A DNA stretch of 30,531 nt from Porphyromonadaceae bacterium UBA7087 (GTDB lineage: Bacteria > Bacteroidota > Bacteroidia > Bacteroidales > Muribaculaceae). The DNA lies in contig DKYZ01000127.1 in NCBI GenBank assembly GCA_002493515.1, positions 35,083-65,613 of the forward strand. The letters are read 5' to 3'. Shown one piece after another: positions 15,575 through 22,800 of this stretch. Positions within the stretch are counted from its first letter, which is position 1; each line of letters begins with the position of its first letter. The notes beneath the pieces were generated by a model. It was given only the letters and a program-made list of their open reading frames with translations, made no database searches and had not been told where the DNA came from. Both the position numbers and the translations under genes were made by a program.

Positions 15575-15646
15575 CTATAAGTCTTATAAATCTTATAAGT
15601 CTTATAAATCTTATAAGACTTATAAATTTTATAAATCCTATAAGAC
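15575..15646 (-). repeat. Array of eight 9-bp AT-rich tandem repeats upstream of katA
   Basis: Eight contiguous 9-bp units follow the pattern YTATAARWY (for example TTATAAATC, TTATAAGTC, TTATAAGAC), at 15575, 15584, 15593, 15602, 15611, 15620, 15629 and 15638. Each has a TATAA core and most contain the palindrome TTATAA, so units can pair with each other. A partial unit (TTATGG) follows and a degenerate TATAAGATT lies at 15551. The array is 42-113 bp upstream of the katA ATG. The remainder of 15647-15722 shows no gene. Confidence 0.9.
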
Positions 15647-15722
15647 TTATGGCATACGCTATAAAAACGACATTTCATCCTGATGGTTCACGAAAACCGC
15701 CACAAATCCACAAGACCGAATA

Positions 15723-16037
15723 TTACCAGAGGGACAAAGATACCCCTCCAAAAACCAAATTAGCCTGAATACCCATAGCTTTGAAAGCGCGGGCAACAGT
15801 CGAAAAGTTAAGGTTCTTCCCGCTCTCTATTTTGGAAATCTGTGCTCTCTGCACTCCCATCAGCTTTCCTAATTGCTCCTGTGTGAGGTTCTTTTCCTTT
15901 CGAGCCCGCCTGATAGCCTCGCCAACATGATAGGCGCGTATCTCTGCCTCCACATCAGCCTCGAAAGCGTCTCTCTCCGGAGTACCTACTTTCCCTAAGT
16001 CCTCGTCTAACACCTCGTCAAAGGAATATAGTTTCAT
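15723..16037 (-). CDS. XRE-family HTH regulator, HigA antitoxin-like
   Basis: The protein has 104 residues from ATG 16037 (MKLYSFDEVLDEDLG); an ATG at 16055 would add six. The N-terminal 35 residues are acidic, with the GTPERDAFEADVEAE pattern common in Bacteroidota antitoxins that partner RelE/HigB toxins. The XRE helix-turn-helix follows: GEAIRRARKEKNLTQEQLGKLMGVQRAQISKIESG, residues about 39-73. A short beta tail ends the protein. It should bind DNA as a dimer and may repress its own operon. No RelE or HigB toxin gene is adjacent: the gene upstream, 27 nt away, encodes a BRO-type protein. So it is either an orphan antitoxin or the regulator of a BRO-HTH module. Confidence 0.85.
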   Translation of the reverse strand: MKLYSFDEVLDEDLGKVGTPERDAFEADVEAEIRAYHVGEAIRRARKEKNLTQEQLGKLMGVQRAQISKIESGKNLNFSTVARAFKAMGIQANLVFGGVSLSLW

Positions 16038-16063
16038 ATCGCCTATTTGTCTCATATCATTGA

Positions 16064-16672
16064 TTATTTTTTGCCTCGAAGTATGTACGCCTCATCTCCT
16101 CGGCTCACGCAATCTCCTTGGATCGCGTTTTTTTCCTTCTGATGGTCGGTATCATTGGGTAGCAGATAATCTGATGCTTTCGCCTGGGAGATAATACTGT
16201 GCCCGAGACGGGATTCAAGTTCATCGCGAGCAGCCTTCGCAACCCTTCCACCGCTCCGTGCCACATTAGAATGCTGGTAATCAGCCACAGCTTGTTCGAT
16301 AGACAACTCCGGATCCTGCATCTGGTCAAGGCGGCTTGCTGCTACCTGAGCCATCCACATCTTGAACGGCTCAGCCTTCGGAGAGGGAACCGACTGGATG
16401 ATGCGGAACATCTGTTCAGCAGTGGCAACATCGGTAAGGCGCATCTTGCCGTCCGCGGCGGGCAGTTTCAACCGGTTACAATTTGTAACGGTTTCATTGC
16501 CCTCTTTTTTGAGCCTGTTTTTCAATACTTTCCAATATGTCGCAGGATCCTTACTGTCCGTAAGGACACCAATCACATCGACTACCGAGAAATACCATTC
16601 CTCGGAGTCGGTATTCCAGATGGTTCTGACCTGGCGGTCGTTAAAAATCTGAAGCTGATTTTTCTTAGCCAT
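16064..16672 (-). CDS. BRO-N domain (phage antirepressor/DinD-like) protein, internally shortened
   Basis: The protein has 202 residues. Residues 1-110 are a typical BRO-N domain: QIFNDRQVRTIWNTDSEEWY, FSVVDVIGVLTDSKDPATYW, NETVTNCNRLKLPAADGKMR, then IIQSVPSPKAEPFKMWMAQV. From memory, Bacteroidota relatives run to about 280 residues, with a conserved central stretch (YS.EWI..R, LT..W, NLRD..T..E) before a C-terminal VAR.GG.VAK.AR..LE segment. Here ELSIEQAVADYQ at about residue 133 joins directly to HSNVARSGGRVAKAARDELE, so about 80-90 residues of the centre seem missing in frame. BRO-N proteins are DNA-binding antirepressors of phages and mobile elements. It has its own good promoter and precedes the HTH gene by 27 nt. 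Confidence 0.85.
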   Translation of the reverse strand: MAKKNQLQIFNDRQVRTIWNTDSEEWYFSVVDVIGVLTDSKDPATYWKVLKNRLKKEGNETVTNCNRLKLPAADGKMRLTDVATAEQMFRIIQSVPSPKAEPFKMWMAQVAASRLDQMQDPELSIEQAVADYQHSNVARSGGRVAKAARDELESRLGHSIISQAKASDYLLPNDTDHQKEKNAIQGDCVSRGDEAYILRGKK

Positions 16673-16697
16673 AGATAGATAATCGTTGTTCGCAATG

Positions 16698-16728
16698 CAA
16701 AGTTAACAAAAATACTTCGGTAATCAAG
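16698..16728 (-). promoter_or_regulatory. Promoter of the BRO-HTH module
   Basis: On the minus strand CTTG (16728-16725) and TAACTTTG (16705-16698) are 19 bp apart, matching the Bacteroidota -33/-7 arrangement. The BRO start codon is 25 bp downstream. The module is therefore likely transcribed independently of sprA. Confidence 0.75.
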
Positions 16729-16735
16729 AGCCCTG

Positions 16736-16761
16736 GGCCGGAGTCGTCCCGACTCCGAGCC
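16736..16761 (+). repeat. Dispersed bulged hairpin, copy B
   Basis: The same 26-nt architecture as 11768-11793: GGC/GCC base, bulged A (16758), 8-bp stem (16739-16746 with 16750-16757), 3-nt loop TCC. The three differences are one loop base and a swapped pair (A-T in copy A, T-A here), so the structure is preserved. Confidence 0.7.
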
Positions 16762-16772
16762 TACACGTCGAG

Positions 16773-16822
16773 AATGTCTCGCATAGCGAGACGTTTAAGG
16801 CTGGCAGACGAGGACGTCCGCC
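16773..16822. other. Two further hairpins in the sprA 3' region
   Basis: 16773-16782 pairs with 16786-16795 (10 bp, one G-U, loop ATA). 16803-16810 pairs with 16815-16822 (8 bp, one mismatch, loop AGGA). With copy B of the bulged hairpin they make three stems in 90 bp directly after the sprA stop. None has a T-run on the minus strand, so efficient intrinsic termination is uncertain. Confidence 0.6.
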
Positions 16823-16830
16823 GCCACGGG

Positions 16831-19800
16831 CTAACGTGCCAGCGAGAGGTTGAAGGCGATGCCGTAGTTGGAGTTCGAGGTCGGATAGGCCGAGTTGCTT
16901 ACAAGGGGCGTGTTGGCCTGATGGTCAAAGAACGCGGAGATTGTCATCCTGCGACTCAGCTGGTAGCTCGCCATGAGGTTGATCGAGAATGTCTTCGTGC
17001 CCTGCGTGGCCTGCGTATAGGCCGTCTCGATGCGACGTATGAGCGACTGGTTGTTGCTCAACGCTATGTCAAGATTGATCGAGAGGTCGTTGGACGCTCC
17101 ACCCTGCTGGCTTCCGATCTTCAGCACCTTGTTGAAGTTCGCTATCTTGTAGCCCGCACCTATGCTGAACTGCTTGCTGGAGGTCTCCACCACCTGCCCG
17201 GCCGACGAGTTGAGGTTGAGAGTCCTGGAGTCGCGGTATTCGGCATTGAACGTCAGGTCATTGTTCATCGTAAGCGTCAGACCGATCAGCGGAGCGAACT
17301 TCTCCGTGATTGCGACAGATGAAATGTTATAGGGAGACGAGGGCACAGGATTGCCGCTCACGGCATCCTGGATGAATCCGCGGTCGCCTCCGATACCTAC
17401 CCAGTTCATGTAGCTCGAATAACTGCCTACGGCATACGTACACTGATAGGCATGGCTGAGCGTTATCGCCTTGAACCACTTTCCGAGATTGCCCATCTGC
17501 GTCAGACCGTCATACGTGATCTTCCAGTTGGGACGCATGGAGCCCAGACCCGGGAAATGCCCCAGCCCTATCTTACCCGCGTCTCCACCGGTATATGCCG
17601 CCAGGAACGCCGGGATAAGCACATCCGGACTCGTCTGCGTCGCGCCTCCCTGCTCAGGATTATATGGAGTGCCTCCAAGGACATTCCCCTCCATGAACCC
17701 TGTGGTAGGATACGTCGCGCCGGCATACTCACGCTCTATCCTCGCCGCCACCACCGGAATATTCTCCAGGAACTTGCTGAACGACTTGGAAGCGTAACCG
17801 TCCTCGGCCTTCGATCTCTCGAAACCTGACTGGAATGCCCATGCCGTGCGCGTGTAGGAACCGCTGCGCGCGGTCGGCATACCCTCGAACATGAACTGCA
17901 CCTGACGCGTGCGGTTGTCGGTAAGATTCGACGTAAGCTGTATCTTCAGTCCGCGTATCGGCTCAAGGGTAAGGTCGAAATTGAACTCCGTCCCCTGGTT
18001 CCACACCGCCGGAGAGGTCTGCTCCGACGAAGTCAGCAACCAGCCGCGCTCGAGCGCTTTCCTGACATAATCCTCGTCGTAGAATCCAAACGCGAAATCA
18101 AGACCCGGCGACATCGGGCCATAGCTCTTCGACTGCCCGAATATGTCGCCTACATTCGGAGCGAACTGCGGCAGATTCAGCGAATGCGAGCTGCGCCACT
18201 TGAACGAGAAATTACGGGGCATCATCACGAAACGGAGCGCGTATTGCGCGAACTCAGAACCGAAACCCTTCTTCTCCTTCTTCCTGTCCTCGCGCACTAT
18301 CAGCTTCAGCTGCTGTGTGCCACGGTTAAGAATCTCGATGGTGTTGTCGTCTACTGTCTTCGTCTCAAGCTTGAAAGGCTTGTCGCCGACAGTGGCGCTC
18401 ACCTTTATCTTCTTGGTCTTCAGATTATGCTTCACGAATGTCGACGAATCCTCGCGCAGTGTCACGGCCCTCTCGAATTTCTTCGCGGCATCCTTCTTGC
18501 GCTCGGGAGTGTTGCGGTTCTGACCTTTCCGGTCATTCCCCTTGCCGGCACCTTTGCGAGTAGCGCTGCCACCCCTCTTGGAACCACCGAAACGCTGGTT
18601 GATCTCCTTGAGATATTTGCTCTTGTTGTAGAGGGTCTCGAAATTGATCCTTCCGTCGGCATTCCAGGTCGACTGGTTCTTTATGCTGTTGCCTAGATAC
18701 AGGCCGTCGACTGTCGTACCCTTGTCCCAACGATAGGTGGAGTTATAAGACACGCTTCCGCTCAGGTAATCAAGGAAACCGATCTTGTTGAAGGGGGCCC
18801 GGTAGGTGCCCGTGAACGTCTGGTTGTAGTTCCAGGGAGTGCCGAGACTCTTTATCGACGACCACACTGTGTCTTTCCAGTCGCGGTATTTATCCGGGAA
18901 CAGGCGTTTGTTCACCGCGCCGATGGTCTCCTCGATTCTCGCCGTGGTATTGCTGGAGAACGAGAGACTGAGGCTCTGGATTATGTTCCAGGTCAGATTA
19001 AACTGGCGGTCCCAGTAGAAGTTCTTGCTCACCTGCACCGGAAGCTGGAAATCCACATCCACCTCGCTGCGCGTCTGCTGCTCATAATAGTAGCGCGTCA
19101 TGCTAGTGAAGAACGTCAGGTTGTTGAACATCCAGTTCACCTCCCACTCCCGCAGGAACTTGGCCGTCTTCCCCTTCCCCTTGACAAACGAGAAGGGTTT
19201 CCAGGGCTTGATGTAGGGGGAATAGGAATACTGGAAGCTGCCACGGTAGTCGTTGGTATTCTCATATTCCGTCGTGGGGTCAACGTTCTTCTGCTTGTTG
19301 AAGGAGAAGGACAGCTGGAAGTTGGCGGGATCCCAGGGCATGGGGTTCTTACTCTTGACGTTGAACTTCAGGTTGGATATCGAGAAGCTCTCCGTGGTGT
19401 GATGTGTGACTGCGAAACTCTTTATCGAGTCCTTCTCATGTTTCGTCACAGCGGCATCAAGGGCGTCCTTAAGCAGAATGTCCTGATCAAGCGGATTATA
19501 CTTGGGGGTGGTCTTCTCGCTCGAGCGTGAGTAATAGATCGGCGCGTTGAGCTTGGCCTTCTCCGGCACAATCTTGCCGAGATCACCCTGCACCGCTATG
19601 TTATACTGCTCGTAGTCGTCGAGACGACGCGCCGAAAGCCCCTGGTCGACTCCGCCGAAGCCTGCCGTCTCCTTATGCATGGTGAAGTTTACCATGGCTA
19701 CGTCGCTTAGCGACAGGTTCATGTTGGCTTTGGCAGCCCAACCGCCGTCCTCGTTGAATTCCGTCACCTTTAGCTCGTTGACCCATATCGTACCGTCCTT

Positions 19801-22800
19801 GACTGTGTTCGACTTATTGCGCACACCGATAAGCATGACCCGGACGTCGCTCAGGCTCGGGTTACCCAACACCGACACCATGTTGTGGTCATCGTTGGGG
19901 TCGCGCATACTGTAGACCATCGCATAGCCCACTCCGTCGGTACCTGCGCTCTTCTCATGGTTGCGCTGGGTCTTGACATCAGTGAAGACCTCAAACGGAA
20001 CGTCCAGGAAGTTGGATATCGGCCACACCTTCTGGCGGTCGGCGGAATTGAAGTTGTTGTAGCTGCCCGCCGGAGTCAGCTCCAGAGGTATCTCGTATTC
20101 GTAATAGTTGTTCTTGACGTCGGAACCGAGACGCACGAAGAGGGCGAGGTCGCCGTTTTTCAGGTTGGTATGGTCATCGATAAGGGCCTCGGCGTGAACC
20201 CACATCTGCATACGGCGATAGATGCGCAGGTCAAGCTGGGTGTTCTTATAGACGCCTCGTGCGTCGCCGGGCTGTATCCCTGTGAGCTTCATCGAGAGAG
20301 CCTGCTCGTTGAGCTGTATGGTCTGGCTCTGGCCGGGATCCTGCACGCGGGTCACGTCGGGAGGCAGCACGTAGTTCACAGGCTTCTGCTGGCTGTTCTC
20401 CTCGATGTTGACCACCGACATGTCGAGCTCACCCTCTGCCGGCGAGTCGTTGCGGCTGTTGAGGTTGAACTTATAGTCGCGCCATTCTCCGCGCACAAGC
20501 TCCATCGTGGCGAAACGCAGGTGGGTCACGGCCTTGAATCCGGTCATGAACATCCTGGCGAAACGTATCGTGGAGAAATCCTTGATGTTGCCCACAACCT
20601 TGTCGGGCTGGCTCAAGGGTATCTTGAACTGATACCATATCACCTTCAGCTTACCCTCGCGGGTAGGCACCTCTTTCTCGCGACGGTCGGTGATGTAGTT
20701 CTTGCCCACCTCCAGGTCCTCGGGACGTATGGACACCTTATACTGGAAATAACGCTCATATTCGTTGAGTGTGTTGTCCTGGTTGATATCCTCCACATCG
20801 GGGACACTGCGCGACGACTGGTAATATGGATTATCGCTCTGGTCGGGCGACAGGGAGTTCCCCTCCACGCCGTTATATCTCTTGTATCTGTCAAGAATGC
20901 CGGCCTTGATCTCGTCGTAGTAGTTGGAGCGGAAGAAATGGTAATTGTCTCCCGCAGGGTCGTTCATCGGAGAGAATGGGTCGTCCTGCATCTTTGAGAT
21001 GGTCTCCACGCTGAGTTTCGTCCGCAGACCGTCGAGATATTCCTTATACGACGGGAAGTCATACTCCTCGGCATTGGGGAGCCCGTCAAGACCCACGTCC
21101 TGGAGCGGACGTGCGTTCTCGGCGTTCTCAAAGGCATATGTGAGGGAGTTCTGGCGCGACACCTTTCCCCAGACGGTCTCGGATATGAACTGAGTGTCGC
21201 CGTCGATCGGGTTGCCGTTCTCATACGCCTTCATGCCGTCCTTGAGGATATCCTCGCTTATCTCACCGAAGTTGAAGTAGAGGTCACCTCCCTCATAGTT
21301 GGGATTCTCGGGATCGAGGAAGGGATCGAGCATCCAGAACTGCAGATACTCCACATTGGAGTTCTCGAAGTTGGTGTTGTCCATTTTCCTCATGATGCCG
21401 CCCCACCGCTTCTCGGGCTGCAGCAGACGTCCCTCGGGATCGATGCGCTCGTAGTCGAGGTTGTAAGGGCCGCGCTCCTCCGGATAGAAGGAGAGATTGA
21501 GCGTCTGGATATAGTCGGCCTCGCCGTAAGACTGCTCACGCCCAGGGAAGACCTCGCTCACCTTAACCTCCCTCACGTAAGGGTTGGAGAGCTGGTGAAG
21601 GTCGTTCTTGAGGTATCCGGGCAACATCGAGGAGTTCTTCTGGGTAAACATGCGGTCGATGTAATACCAGTTGAGGAGGGCACGGTTCTTGCCGTAGTCC
21701 ACGTTGTTGGAAAGCCCGGCCTCGGGGAAGAGGGCATCCTCGCCGCCGTCGTAGGGAGTGGAGGCGAGAAACCATGAATACGGCGAGCGCATGTCGAGAC
21801 CGGTCTGTGTGGTCTCGAAGTCGTCGATATATGATGAGCCCTTGTTTGTGCCGCTCTTCTGCTTGTGGGGCACAAGCTGCGCGAACTCAGCGTTGAGACG
21901 GAATGCCGAGGGAGCTGTCGCATTGATCGTAGGCACCTTGTTTAGAAGGTTGGTGAGCCACATGAACTCCTTGTTGTAGCTGAGGTTGAGACCCCACATG
22001 GTGTTGTTGATCACCTCCTCGCCGATGCTTACCTTCTCCGTGAGGGCCTTCTCCGAGAAATTCAGGATAGTTCCCCCCAGAGTGAAGTCTTTGTTAAACC
22101 TGTACTGGGCGTCAAGGCCGAGAAGGGTCTTGCGCTGCATGCTGAACATCGACTGGTTCTCGAGAGTGACGCTGACGTTGGTGCCGGAGTCGATGATGCT
22201 CTGGTTGGTGATGGTGACGATACCCATACTGTAGTCTACGGTATAGTCGCTGTTCTCGGTAAGCACTACACCACCCGCAGTGACCACTACCGATCCTCTG
22301 GGCACATTCATCGCGTTGAGGCGGATTGTGGCGCCGTTGGAGGCCTGGTATTCACCCGTCATCGAATACTTGTTCTTGTCGGCAAACTGACGCGCCACGA
22401 CAAGCGTGGAGTCGTAAAGCTCCTTGTATACGTATGGAGCCGCTATCTCCGGGTCGCCTATCTTCCTCTCCAGATAGGAGCCGAAAGGCTCCGCCACGGG
22501 GAATATGATCTTGCCCGATGATGGCTGCACGGTATAGCCCTCAACATAGTCGAAGAAGCCGTCGGGATTCGACTCCTGGTTGGAGTCGAGCCGGTCAAGG
22601 TTCATCACCTGCAGAAGGGGCTTGTTGGCTATCTCCCCTATCGGAAGGTAGTTTATCTCGATGCCCGTGGTGTCGCTGAGGTATTTGATGTTGAGCTTGA
22701 AATTCTTCTTCTGAAGCTGATATGCCCCGAGGGCGTAGACATTCTTCATCATCAGCTTCCACATCGGCAGCTCAGGCGATACGGTAGTGGAGCGCAGCAT

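Noticed and set aside
15575..15646. CRISPR array
   Set aside because: The repeats are 9 bp and contiguous with no spacers, and there are no cas genes.
14889..15683. A plus-strand frame with a repeated YKSYKSYK tail
   Set aside because: The tail is simply the 9-bp AT-rich repeat array read in frame (9 bp gives three residues), and the rest is antisense to katA.
19885..20997. A 370-codon open frame on the plus strand opposite sprA
   Set aside because: Antisense shadow of sprA with no recognisable motifs, no promoter box and biased composition.
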